Positions 26,308 through 37,831 of a stretch of DNA of 64,000 nucleotides are shown here, piece by piece. The first letter of the stretch is position 1; the number at the start of each line of letters is the position of its first letter. Position numbers and translations under genes: made by a program. This stretch comes from Orychophragmus violaceus. Its lineage: Eukaryota > Streptophyta > Magnoliopsida > Brassicales > Brassicaceae. The notes below the pieces were generated by a model. That model had not been told where the DNA came from, did no database searches, and saw only the letters and a list, made by a program, of their open reading frames with translations. The DNA is taken from positions 107,127,503-107,191,502 of the forward strand of contig CM058230.1 in the NCBI GenBank assembly GCA_030180135.1, in the 5' to 3' direction.

Positions 26308-28719
26308 CGATGGTTCATCACCATCAATGATCAGAAGATCATGACAGTTAGTCACGAGGAATCCTTGATATCTCTCGGGTTCGTGACGGATCCTCCCGGA
26401 TCTTCGAACTTCAGGTACTACAGGTTCAGGCTCTACAATTTCTTGTAGGTCCTCCTGCTGCTCTTCCTCATTAGGTTGAGCAGTATCCTATTCATCTTGA
26501 ATTTCTTCAAGCAGTACCTTACTCCCACTGTCTTTCTTAGAGAGAAACTCCCTCTCAAGAAAGTTACAATCCCGGGCAACAAAGATCTTGTTCTCGGAAC
26601 GTAGATAGAAGTAATAAGCCTTGGTTTCCTTCGGATAACCAATGAAGTAGCATTTATCAGACTTTGGTGTAAGCTTGTCTGAGATTAATCTCGTGACATA
26701 TGCTTCACAACCCCAAATTCTAAGATAAGACAGTACTGGAGCCACTCCAGTCCATAATTCATATGGTGTCTTTGCTACTGCTTTCGATGGCGCTCTATTT
26801 AGAGTGAACACTGCTGTTAGCAGAGCATATCCCCAAAGGGATATTGGAAGGTCTGTGTGACTCATCATAGATCGAACCATATCCAATAAGGTCCGATTTC
26901 TCCTCTCAGACACACCATTCCATTGAGGTGTTCCAGGAGGAGTGAGTTGGGACACGATCCCACACTCTCTTAGATGATCACTGAATTCTTGGCTTAAGTA
27001 TTCTCCTCCTCGGTCGGACCGAAGAGCCTTAATGCTTTTGCCAAGTTGGTTCTGTACTTCATTTTGGAATTCTCTGAACTTCTCAAAAGATTCAGACTTA
27101 TGTTTCATTAAATAAACATATCCATACCTACTGAAATCATCAGTGAAGGTAATGAAGTACTGATAGTTTCCTCTTGCATTTGTGGACATTGGGCCACACA
27201 CATCAGTGTGTATCAGGCCCAATAAGTCACTGGCCCTCTCGTTAGGTTTATTAAAGGGGGCCCGTGTCATTTTGCCCATCATGCAGGATTCGCATTTCTC
27301 ACATGACTCAAAGTCAAATAAACCAAGAAGTCCATTCGAATGGAGCCTCTTGATGCGTTTCTCGCTGATGTGCCCTAAACGACAATGCCATAGAAACGTT
27401 CGGTTCTCCTCATTAGGTTTGAACCGTTTGGTATCAATGTTATAAATTGGCGCGGATTGATCAAGTATGTAAAGCCCATTCGTAAGAGGGGCATAACCAT
27501 AGAACAAATTGTTGCGATTGAAGGAACATAATTTATTCTTAACTGAAAAATCATAACCTTCCAAATCCAACAAAGAAATTGAAATAATATTCCTTCTTAT
27601 AGCAGGTACAAAATAACAATTATTGAGTTCTAAAACCAATCCCGAAGGTAAAGACAACAAGTATGTGCCTACAGCTAGTGCTGGAACTTTCGCTCCATTC
27701 CCAACTCGTAGCTCCACTTGTCCTTGCTTCAGCCTTCTACTGTTGCTGAGTGCCTGCATATTAGTACAAATATGAGCCCCACAACCAGTATCCATAACCC
27801 ATGAGGTATTATCAGAAGTAGTTGTATTAACTTCTATAACAAAAATACCTGATGAAGAAGTCTCCAGAGTCTTCTTCTTTAATTCCTTTAGACCTTCCAG
27901 GAATTTCTTACATTCTCTCCTCCAATGCCCTGGTTCTTTACAGAACCTGCATATGTCAGTTGGCCCAGCCTTGGACTTGGGCTTGGGCTTTGGCGTGTCC
28001 TTGTCCGCGACTTGGACAGCCTTGGCCTTTCCCTTATCCTTAGCAGAGGATTTCTTAAACCCCTTGCCCTTTTGCACCATAAGCACATTGGGGTCCTTGG
28101 CGGTTTTCCTCAAGTTGGGCTCTGCAGTCTTGAGCATTCTGTGAAGCTCAGGCAATGTCTTACTCAAGCCATGCATGTTAAAGTTCAGAATGAACTGATC
28201 ATAGCTTGCAGGTAATGACTGCAGAATGATGTCGCAGGCAAGTTCCTGGCTGATAGGGCAGTCGAGTTTCTGAAGATGATCGAGATAACCCATCATCTTC
28301 AAGACATGAGGACTCACTGCCGCATTTGCAGCCAACTTACAGTCTAAGAGGTTCTTAACTGTCTGAAACCTCTCAGTCCTTGCTTGCTCCTGAAAAAGCG
28401 ATTTCAGGCTTGCCATTATCTCGATGGGTGACAACACACTCTCGAACTGCATTTGCAGCTCAGCAGTCATTGTCGCCAACATCAGGCAATAGACATCATT
28501 TTCATCTGACGAATGCTTTTCCCAAGCATTATGCAGAGTCCTGGCGGCATTGTTAGGAGGCCTCTCGGGGAGGGGATCACGAAGGACATAATCCTTCTTC
28601 TCCTGCTTGAGGACCAGCCTCAAGTTCCTAGACCACGTCAGGAAGTTCGTTCCAGTCAGCTTCTCCTTCTCGAGAACAGACCGGATTGAGAATGTGTTTT
28701 GTGTGCTTGTAGTAGTCAT
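26308..28719 (-). pseudogene. Element C gag-pol fragment: Gag, protease, integrase (no RT)
   Basis: Begins at the ATG at 28719, directly after a TTTCAG acceptor-like site. About 743 codons are open. Gag has FLTWSRNLRLVL and a knuckle CRFCKEPGHWRREC; the protease motif is VMDTGCGAHIC; the integrase has a zinc-binding part (HCRLGH and CESCMMGK), core residues in HTDVCGPM and RSDRGGEY, and glutamate in NGVSERRNRT. A TAG at 26488 interrupts the linker. The frame then continues open with typical RRSGRIRHEPERY linker residues up to the truncation at 26308. It encodes particle protein and integration functions of a copia element but cannot make reverse transcriptase. Confidence 0.9.
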
Positions 28720-30355
28720 AGCTGAAATATATAAGATAAAAAGGTTATTAGTTAATATGTTCAATATGATTAATCTTATATTATACTTAATATGATTAAT
28801 CACGCATTATATTCAATAACATAAGTTACCCTCAATAGAATATAATGATTCCAAGATCCACATATAACTAAGATTAAAGTGGGCCACTGGCCATCACCCA
28901 ACCTTAGCTTATATCGGTAAGCCCTATGTCGGCTAATTATATCCATGATATAACTCTTGGTTGTGAATCTGGGCCCGAGGCCCAATCCACTCTGATGTCT
29001 CAAGGCCCGGGACTCCCGATGGCCTAGTCAAGAAAACCAGACTATACAGTCATGTAATCATTAATGTCTGGGACTCCCAATGACATTTATGAATCACAAA
29101 CCGTCTTATCCACGCAAAAGCAGACACCCTCACACTGTAAGGCCATGAATACAATTGAATGGGCTTCGACAGCTGACATAGACTGGACAAGACATCCAAC
29201 GCTTGATATTATTTGAGGTTTGTAGGTTTATTAAAAATTTCATTCCCAAAATAGAAGATTACTATTTTGGGAAACTTTCATTTTTGGGAAACCTACTAAT
29301 TTTGGAAACTTTCTAAAATTGGAAACTTTCTAAAACCGGAAACTTCTATTTTAAGAAACTTTCTAATTTCAAAATTTCGGAAACTTTAATTTAAAATCGA
29401 TTTATATAATTTTATAAAATAAATTTTAAATTAATTCTGAAGAAAAGACTCAAATAATTGGCCCAATTGTTTTAACTTCTTGGCCCGAGGCCCAAGAATT
29501 GGTCCATGTCCAAGACATAACCCAATTGTCCAATTAAATGACATAACCGGTCTGGTTCATTAAAATTGGTCTTAACCAAAGTTAATTACTACGATGACCA
29601 CAATTGTCAACCGGTTATTTACTAAACCGGATTTTCTCAATTTATTTGGTCCAACCAAATCAAATTAGAAAACCACTGGTTTAGGCACTAAATCCAATAA
29701 TTATTTCGACATTGGATTTCTTATCCCGGTTTAACTAGAACTTAATAAATTTATTAAGTCTGTTTATTAAACCGTGACGATTAATTTTAATTGAAATTTT
29801 AAACCGAAACGTCATGCAAAACCGAACCGATCAATTTGACGTGAACCCTAGCTTCACACGACGATCGGGACAGCCGCAGCTGGTCGATGATCGAGGCGCG
29901 AAACCGGACGGGACAGGATGATCGGGACGAGTGATCGGGACGGGACGGTCGGGTCGTTAGCTTCACTCGATCGCCGAGCGATCGGGACAGCAACACACGC
30001 GAGCGGGACGATGGCTTCACGCGATCGCCAAGCGATCGGGACAGCTCTCGGTCACGCGGGACGGGCAAGACGCGATGCAAGCATCTGCCTTGCGCCTCAC
30101 GGTCGATCGATCCGACCGGCCAACGCGATCCATGCTATCGATCCGTGATCGATACATGCGATCGGCTTGGCCGATCGGTTCAACACTCGGCCGATCGCAA
30201 TCCAAGTCATATAGCTTGGTTTTTTGCGATTTCAAATATGTTTAGGTTTCAATTCCTTGTTGCTTAAGTGATTTCTCTTATCAGTAGATTGATTCAAAAC
30301 ACTTCTTAAACAATCCTAAACATGATTCTAAACAAGAAAAACCCCAGAACCAATA
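28720..30355 (-). other. Element C untranslated leader (1.6 kb)
   Basis: Between the PBS and the gag ATG. The gag-proximal part (about 28800-29780) is AT-rich with several GGCCC motifs. The PBS-proximal part (about 29820-30200) is CpG-rich with many CGATCG palindromes. It is nearly identical over long stretches to the leaders of E and F even though the Gag proteins differ strongly. A 67-codon open frame at 28800-29003 is shared but has no ATG. No gene is supported. Confidence 0.8.
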
Positions 30356-30367
30356 GCTCTGATACCA
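30356..30367 (-). other. Element C primer-binding site
   Basis: TGGTATCAGAGC on the minus strand, one base inside the LTR; complementary to initiator tRNA-Met. Confidence 0.92.
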
Positions 30368-30368
30368 C

Positions 30369-31006
30369 TGAAGGAATGTTTAGTGTTAATCCAGATTCAA
30401 TTCTCAGATTCAACAGTCCTAAACATGCAGATCTAGGTTCTCTTGATTAGAAACTTAATGGATCTCACCTTATACCTGTTTTATGCAGCGGAATGAAGGT
30501 ACAGGTCAGAGATCAGCAGAACCACCAAGTGATAGCTCCTCCAGAGGTTTACACACGCACACCAAGCAGGAAGAAGGCTGCTAGACCGAGCTGAGGAGGC
30601 CGCAGGAGAGAGAGGAGGCTGGCGCAGATGGCTTAGGGTTTTTGGGACTCAGACTTAAGTTTTATTTATAAAACTTGTCTAGTTCCTTTTGGGCTTTTGG
30701 GCCCAAATACCAATCTGATTAAATCCCTTTAAATTCAATCAGACCCATTAATCTCTCTCTAAGTACGACAAATGCCTGGCACTTTTACCGTACTTCTGCT
30801 AAGCCGTTCCTACACATTTTCCTGTTAGCTTAGGCGTGTGACCCATATGGGATCATATAATAAAGGCAATAAGTCCAAGACTTATAGATCATGAGCGGAC
30901 TCTAGCAAGCCATCATGACCCCCAGTATTATATGACTTATGTCTGATCATTGACATACTCTTACTTTCTAGAGACAGTACTGAGATTACTAGACACAATT
31001 CCAACA
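30369..31006 (-). repeat. Element C 5' LTR (638 bp)
   Basis: Starts TGTTGGAATT and ends CCTTCA on the minus strand, like the LTRs of E and F. A TATA-like TTATAAATAAAA lies at about 30661-30672 (reverse strand), with GGGCCC motifs and a dyad TCTGATT/AATCAGA (30714-30743) upstream of it. Confidence 0.9.
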
Positions 31007-32693
31007 CCGTTTCCTCCACCACACCTCCTTACTATCTATATGAGGGGTTTTGGTCGTGGTACTTTCGAAAAAACTTGAACCGATTCTTCCCGGGCCATGA
31101 ACACGTGGTTTTTCATGCACCGCGACTGTCCCACGGTGCATAGGATCAGTCCACGATCGGTTTATCATATACCGTCATTTTTTTTTCACCTGTTTCCTCC
31201 ACCACACCTCCTTACTGTCCATATGAGGGGTTTTGGTCGTGGTACTTTCGAAAAAACTTGACCCGATTCTTCCCGGGCCATGAACACTTGGTTTTTCATG
31301 CACCGCGACTGTCCCACGGTGCATAGGATCAGTCCACGATCAGTTTATCCTATCCCGTCATTTTTTTTTCACTTGTTTCCTCCACCACACCTCCTTACTG
31401 TCCATATGAGGGGTTTTGGTCGTGGTACTTTCGAAAAAACTCGACCCGATACTTCCCGGGACATGAACACTTGGTTTTTCATGCACCGCGACTGTCCCAC
31501 GGTGCATAGGATTAGTCCACGATCAGTTTATCATATCCCGTCATTTTTTTTTCACCCGTTTCCTCCACCACACCTCCTTACTGTCTATATGAGGGGTTTT
31601 GGTCGTGGTACTTTCGAAAAAACTCGACCCGATTCTTCCCGGACCATGAACACTTGGTTTTTCATGCACCGCGACTGTCCCACGGTGCATAGGATCAGTC
31701 CACGATCAGTTTATCATATACCGTCATTTTTTTTTCACCTGTTTCCTCCACCACACCTCCTTACTGTCTATATGAGGGGTTTTGGTCGTGGTACTTTCGA
31801 AAAAACTCGACCCGATTCTTCCCGGGCCATGAACACTTGGTTTTTCATGCACCGCGACTGTCCCACGGTGCATAGGATCAGTCCACGATCAGTTTATGAT
31901 ATACCATCATTTTTTTTTCACCCGTTTCCTCCACCACACCTCCTTACTGTCCATATGAGGGGTTTTGGTCGTGGTACTTTCGAAAAAACTCGACCCGATC
32001 CTTCTCGGGACATGAACACTTGGTTTTTCATGCACCGCGACTGTCCCACGGTGCATAGGATCAGTCCACGATCAGTTTATCATATACCGTCATTTTTTTT
32101 TCACCCGTTTCCTCCACCACATCTCCTTACTGTCTATATGAGGGGTTTTGGTCGTGGTACTTTCGAAAAAACTCGAACCGATTCTTCCCGGGCCATGAAC
32201 ACGTGGTTTTTCATGCACCGCGACTGTCCCACGGTGCATAGGATCAGTCCACGATCGGTTTATCATATACCGTCATTTTTTTTTCACCTGTTTCCTCCAC
32301 CACACCTCCTTACTGTCCATATGAGGGGTTTTGGTCGTGGTACTTTCGAAAAAACTTGACCCGATTCTTCCCGGGCCATGAACACTTGGTTTTTCATGCA
32401 CCGCGACTGTCCCACAGTGCATAGGATCAGTCCACGATCAGTTTATCATATACCGTCATTTTGTTTTTCACTTGTTTCCTCCACCACACCTCCTTACTGT
32501 CCATATGAGGGGTTTTGGTCGTGGTACTTTCGAAAAAACTCGACCCGATCCTTCCCGGGACATGAACACTTGGTTTTTCATGCACCGCGACTGTCCCACG
32601 GTGCATAGGATCAGTCCACGATCGGTTTATCATATACCGTCATTTTTTTTTCACCTGTTTCCTCCACCACACCTCCTTACTGTCCATATGAGG
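31007..32693. repeat. Centromere-type satellite array, block 3 (about 9 monomers)
   Basis: The same monomer, with block 2 variants (GAACACGTGG near 31101 and 32198). It starts at CCGTTTCCTCC inside a monomer after element C and ends at CCATATGAGG, where element D inserted. No gene. Confidence 0.95.
32689..32693. repeat. Target-site duplication of element D, left copy (TGAGG)
   Basis: Repeated at 43416-43420 directly after the terminal CA; removing the insert restores CCATATGAGGGG of the satellite. Confidence 0.9.
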
Positions 32694-33405
32694 TGTAACA
32701 TCCCTGCTCCGGTAATGTATGGATCTCTCGAAGGCTCAGTCCATGAATTGGTTGTTGATCGGCCATGGCCAAGACCGTGAGCCACAAGTCGGGTTAAGTG
32801 CGGTATGAACCGTAAGTGGGCAAGAAAAGTTCGGACAGTTAAGCTCGATCGAACGGCAGCCGTTGGGGCGGTTGACCGAAGATCGGCAGGCTGGGCACGG
32901 ATGGTCCATGCGCGGGAACGGAATGGGGAAGTCCGGTCATACGCGACTTGATCCTAGACGAATGGCTCCGGCAAGGACAACCATAAAGGGACTTAGGCCG
33001 AATAGAGAGAACATATAATTGGTATGGCCTGCTAAGTTTCGAGATGTTACTAGCCAAGTGGTTCATAGAGTTGAACGGGCTAAACTCCTTAAGTCGGATT
33101 CGGGGACGAATCCCTTTTAAGGGGGGTAGAACTTGTAACATCACGGAACCGGACACACCACCCTAGGAGGATTGGGGAAAGGATACTTGGAACCAAAAGG
33201 GTTTACGACTCGTCGTAAATACTAGGAAGAAGTGTTCCAAGGTCTTAAGGAAGCTAAGCTCAGCCGAAAGGCAGCTCAACTAAGAGGAAATGAGCTGAAC
33301 AAAGAGTGTTCAGCTGAAATGAGCTGGACAGTCCAGCTGGTCAGCTGGGTCAGCTAGCAACCAGCTCAACCCAGCTAGCTTGAGTGTTCAAGTATTGGGT
33401 CAGCT

Positions 33406-33430
33406 GGTCAGCTAGTGGCACTAGCTGACC
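33406..33430. promoter_or_regulatory. 25-nt U3 dyad, element D
   Basis: Arms GGTCAGCTAGTG and CACTAGCTGACC around one base, about 100 bp upstream of the TATA box. Confidence 0.75.
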
Positions 33431-33529
33431 AAGGGGCACCATGGCGAAAGGGCACCTTGGAAGGTTGCACCCTTTCGGCCAACCAAGGCAACCCTTCGCC
33501 TATGGAAGTTATGGGGCGAAATGGAGGCC

Positions 33530-33537
33530 TATAAATA
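33530..33537 (+). promoter_or_regulatory. TATA box of element D LTR
   Basis: TATAAATA within GGCCTATAAATAGACCC, downstream of the dyad as in A, B and G. Confidence 0.75.
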
Positions 33538-34127
33538 GACCCAAGGAGGCCATTTTCGTGCACATTCTGTCCAGGGAAGAAATCCCATGAATTCCTAAGG
33601 CAAAGGCCAATCAAAGAGAGGAAAAAGAGAGGATTTTGGTCGGATTACTCAAGGGTAATGGCCAGCGGTTTAAAGGGAGTTTTGGGATGGTTTTGTGATG
33701 GATTCAAGGCTGGGAATACAAGAGTCTAAAGCCCAGAAGTGCTGGAGAAATCGGATTGAATATTGAAGAATTTCCGGGCAACCGTCCGTGGGTCGCTCAC
33801 GGACGACCGCGGTGAAGGAATGTTTAGATGAATCCTGATTCAATTCTCTGATTCAGATTATCCTAAACATGCGGATCTAGGTTCTCTTGAATAGAAACAA
33901 TTGATGATCTCACCTTATACCTGTTTTTGCAGCGGAAAGGGATGGTATGGTCAGAGATCAGAGAGCCACCAAGGGATAACTCCTCCAGAGGTTCACACAC
34001 GCACACCGAGCAGGAAGAGGCTGCTAGACCAGGAGGAAATCGGCGCAGAGAGAGAGAGGAGGCTCGCGGCTAGGGCTACTTTTTCGACCTGAACTCGTCT
34101 TAAGTTTATAAAACTCGTTCAGTTCGT

Positions 34128-34147
34128 TTTGGGCCATTTGGCCCAAA
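34128..34147. promoter_or_regulatory. Inverted pair of GGGCC (site II-like) motifs in E LTR
   Basis: TTTGGGCC and GGCCCAAA around ATTT, about 15-25 bp upstream of the TATA-like box on the minus strand. TGGGCC/T motifs are known plant promoter elements bound by TCP factors. F has the same pair and C a variant. Confidence 0.55.
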
Positions 34148-34173
34148 GGCCAATTAACTCCGAGGCGTTCGCG

Positions 34174-34218
34174 CACTGTGTCGATCGACACTCCTTGTGT
34201 ATCGATCGACACACAGTG
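34174..34218. promoter_or_regulatory. 45-nt dyad with CGATCG palindromes in E LTR
   Basis: Outer arms CACTG and CAGTG enclose two TCGATCGA palindromes. F has the same 45-nt layout with CATTG and CAATG arms and altered palindrome flanks. The second copy in E lies at 41478-41522. Confidence 0.6.
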
Positions 34219-34487
34219 GCCAAACCCTTTTATTCTCTCTAAGTACAGTAAATGCCTAGCACTTTTACCGTACTTCTGCTACACCGTTCCTACACCTTTT
34301 TCTTGTTGGCTTAGGCGTGTGACCCATATGGGATCATATAATAAAGGCAATAAGTCCAAGACTTATAGATCATGAGCGGACTCTAGCAAGCCATCATGAC
34401 CCCCAGTATTATATGACTTATGTCTGATCATTGACATACTCTTACTTTCTAGAGACAGTACCGAGATTACTGGACACAATTCCAACA

Positions 34488-34498
34488 ATCTCCCACTT
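34488..34498 (-). other. Element E polypurine tract
   Basis: AAGTGGGAGAT on the minus strand directly before the 3' LTR; the same sequence is found in F. Confidence 0.8.
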
Positions 34499-37400
34499 GT
34501 ACTGGAATCTCTGTATTCATAATCCCTTTCGTCACAATATCTCGATTAGTCATAAGGCAAGATTAGTGTCATCCTTATAAAGCCTAATCTTGTTCATCGG
34601 ACTCTGATTTGATACTGACAATCCAAACGACTCGGGACAGTCCGTTTGAGCATGGCCATGCATTTTCCAGTATTCAAATCTCCGATTGGCCTAGAGATAT
34701 TCACTCCATTTATATTGGAGGGACAAATCCCGTCTTGTTCCATCACTGTAAACTACTCATTTCATAATACACCCAAACAAGGTCCTTATAACTATCGCAG
34801 AACGATAGCGTTAGACAATGATCAAAGTGCATTAGTCCATGTGCAGTCACATGCATGCGAACTCAGGTCTAAGGACTATACTCTATAGTCGTAGTAAGAA
34901 TCTCTTATGACACAAATATAAATATCCTGAAGAGTTCTTATAAGCGGGTCTTGTCCGGTCGTATGTTCCCCAACATACACCTATGTACTGACTTTGATGT
35001 CGCGCATCTATGACACACTGAGACTTTGTCATAAGTCACGTACCAATCCAGTCTCACACGGTTGTTGGTGTTCCAATTTCAACAACCTTCGACTAGGGAC
35101 ATAATGATATAAGTCATTTATCAAATATAGGGTCTCATGATCAAGCTAAATGACTTTGATAACTCAAGATCAAGTCATTTACTTCGATGACCTATAAAAT
35201 GGTTTATATCACTTTGGAACGATTATTTCATCACAGTTAAAATAATCTTGAAATAATAACTTCATTAAACATCTTAAATGTTATTTCAAGAACATATCCA
35301 ATAACTAAATAAAGCCCTTTAATAACTCCCACTGAAATTAAGACTACATCTTAATTTCACTTATCCTATAGCAACAGTCCGCGACTCGTGCTTAGGCCTA
35401 AGGAGTGGCTTCGTTAATAGATTAGCAACGTTCTCATTCGTTGAAACTTGCTGATCTACTTAACATCTCTGTCATTTATCTCATGGAATAGGTTATACCT
35501 ATCCTCAAGGTGTTTGGACCTCTGATGTGCAGCTAGTCTCATCTATGCTGGAAATCACATCAAGTTCAGTGACGAACTCTTCTTTCCAAACAACCTCTTT
35601 CGCCACTTCCCAGGCTGCGAAATGTTCAGCTTAAGTCATGGAGTCAGCAACAGTGCCTTGCACCGCCAGACAGACACAAGATATAACCGGACTGTGACCG
35701 GAAATCATCTTTGTCCGTTGGAAACTTGCCTTTCAGACTCTACCGACTCGTAGCACCTCACTTTCTCCGTAACTCAAGAATTTATCCTTAGTATTCCTCA
35801 AATACTTTAGGATATTCTTTACGGCAATCCAGTGATTCTTTGCTGGATTTGACTGGTCTTTACTTGTCTTGCTTAACATTAAAGTAACATCAAACAAGTA
35901 CGTTTCATGGCATACATGATAGATCCAATTGCCGACGCATATGGAAACATATCCATGCATTTAAGCTCAGCAGTTATCGTAGGACACTGTGTCTTGCTTA
36001 ACGTAATGCCATGTGACATTGGCATAAAACCCTTCTTGGAATGCTGAAAACGTGTAGGACTTTGTCGGGATAAGAATCCTGACTTTGTCCTACCAGCTCT
36101 TTCGGATCTCTATCTTTAGATCCAAAATCCAAAAACATACGTGGCTTTACCCATGTCAATCATTAGAACCAACTCCCAAGCCAGTCCTTTACTGACTGCA
36201 GCATTGGGACGTCATTTTCGAGAATCAGTATGTCATCGACATACAATATGAGAAATGCAATATCGCTCCCACTAATCTATTAGTAAACGCACAGTTCCAA
36301 TTCGTTCCTGTTCAAGTCAAAACCTTGACTACTTCAACAGAACGAAGATTCCAACTCCGATATGTTTGCTTCCATCCATGAATGGATCGATGAAGCTAAC
36401 TTACATAAAATGTAATTTTTCGGAGAGTTCGGGCTCACTATCGCTTCTTTGAATTTCGCAGATTCGTCGCTTTCAATGATCATCAGATCATGCGAACTTT
36501 CAATGATTATCAGGTTCAACTAATGACGAGAAATCACTCTCGGATTAGTAACTGATTCATTCATATCTGCGAACTTCAGGCTCCACAGGTGCAGATTTCA
36601 ATGATTATCAGGTTCAACTAATGACGAGAAATCACTCTCGGATTAGTAACTGATTCATTCATATCTGCGAACTTCAGACTCCACAGGTATAGATTCTACA
36701 GAAATCTGTGAATCCATCCGTTGCTCTCCCTCAACAGGTTGAGCAGCCTCCTGTATGTCTCGAATTTCTTCAAATTATACTTTTACTCCCACTGTTCTTC
36801 TTGGAAAGTAACTTCCCCTTTTAGAAAACAGAATGGACGTAAAAGTAACAAGACTTAGTTTCCCTAGGACAATCAGCGAAGTAGCTCAACTACAAATATT
36901 CAGTAAAGACGAATTTGGATCGATTCCAATCCACATTTACGTGGTGTCTTTCAACTGATATTGGTGGAACCTTTTCAGCGTAAACTTAGATATTTCTAGA
37001 GCGTTATTCTTAAATAATATCATGGAAGATTCGTGTGACTCATCTTTAATCATTTCTAATAAGATCTGATTCTTTCTCACAGAAAAACCTTCAGGTTTTC
37101 AGGAGAAATGAGCTGTGAAACGATTTCACACTCATTTAGATGATCACACAATCAATGACTTAAGTATTCTTACTCGTGATTTAATCCAGAGTCTTAATAC
37201 TTTTGTCATTCAGATCCTATACTTCATTCTGGAACTCTTTCGACCATGTCAAAGAATTCCGACTTGTGTCTCATCAAATGAACACAGTCACACTCACTGA
37301 AGTAATCAGTAGAGACAATGAAGTACAGGAGATTTTTTTTCTCTGGCATTACTGCTCATTGGGCCACATACATGAGTATGTTCCAGGTCCAATAAGCCTT

Positions 37401-37831
37401 TGGGCCTTTCTCTAGCTCGGCTAAGATAGGCCCTTTACCTTTTGGTCTAGTAAACAGAATTCAAGTCTCATAAGATATTTTATCAAATGAGCCCAACAGT
37501 CCATGACTATGGGATTTCTGAATCCGACTTACTCTATGTGACCAAGAATTTATGCCAAGAAAAATCAGGTTTAATTCATCAGATTTAAACCAATTCGGTA
37601 TTTATGTTACATTTAGGCACTCTTTGGTTTAAGATATAAAACCCATTCCATGAATAGGGTGCTACAGTTAATATTTCATTAAGATCAAAAGAACAAAACT
37701 TGTCTTTTATCAAAATGAAAAACATTCAAATTCTTACAAGAAAATGAAAGACAACTCTGCTTAAAGCAGGTACATTGTAGCAATTACTTAATACAAAACC
37801 AAGCCTCAAAGGGATCTATAAGTGAAAAACC
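34499..37831 (-). pseudogene. Element E degenerate pol (protease, integrase, RT, RNase H remnants)
   Basis: About 3.3 kb, close to the length of a copia pol, but broken by many stops and frame changes. Readable relics on the minus strand include an integrase stretch near 37250-37340 equivalent to the FTDDFSRYGYVYLMKHKSE part of element C (with substitutions), and the RT/RNase H junction with NHWIAVKNILKYLRNTKDK at about 35770-35830. It makes no enzyme. F carries the same relics and many of the same lesions. Confidence 0.82.

Larger units (their letters stand above)
26308..31006 (-). mobile_element. Element C: truncated Ty1/copia retrotransposon
   Basis: One LTR (30369-31006), a PBS, a long leader and gag-protease-integrase are present; reverse transcriptase, RNase H and the 3' LTR are missing. 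Integrase before the lost reverse transcriptase marks the copia order. The right end is a normal LTR end (TGTTGGAATT on the minus strand). The left end is a break in the linker before reverse transcriptase, joined directly to satellite. No target-site duplication is seen, which fits a deletion after insertion. Confidence 0.9.
32694..33812 (+). repeat. Element D LTR, first part (composite U3)
   Basis: The first 440 bp end in a hairpin GGATTCGGGGACGAATCC (33096-33113), a purine-rich AAGGGGGGTAGAACT and a second TGTAACATC at 33134. The LTR therefore contains what looks like the 3' internal end and LTR start of another element. Then come an AGCT-rich stretch (about 33255-33430), the 25-nt dyad (33406-33430) and the TATA box (33530-33537). 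No gene. Confidence 0.85.
33813..34487 (-). repeat. Element E 3' LTR (675 bp)
   Basis: Matches 41117-41791 at an offset of 7304, with one difference seen (C at about 34069, T in the other copy). Contains a TATA-like box (34104-34113, reverse strand), an inverted GGGCC pair (34128-34147) and a 45-nt dyad (34174-34218). Confidence 0.93.

Noticed and set aside
28800..29003. A 67-codon frame present four times in copia leaders (also 38929-39132, 39505-39708, 62743-62946)
   Set aside because: It opens with TTG, not ATG, and its conservation matches that of the surrounding non-coding leader. Better explained by nucleotide-level conservation.
33134..33140. Reading 33134 as the outer start of the D LTR, with 32694-33133 as internal sequence
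   Set aside because: The TGAGG duplication abuts 32694, and the G copy shows a polypurine tract directly before the same outer start at 46219. The LTR therefore begins at 32694.
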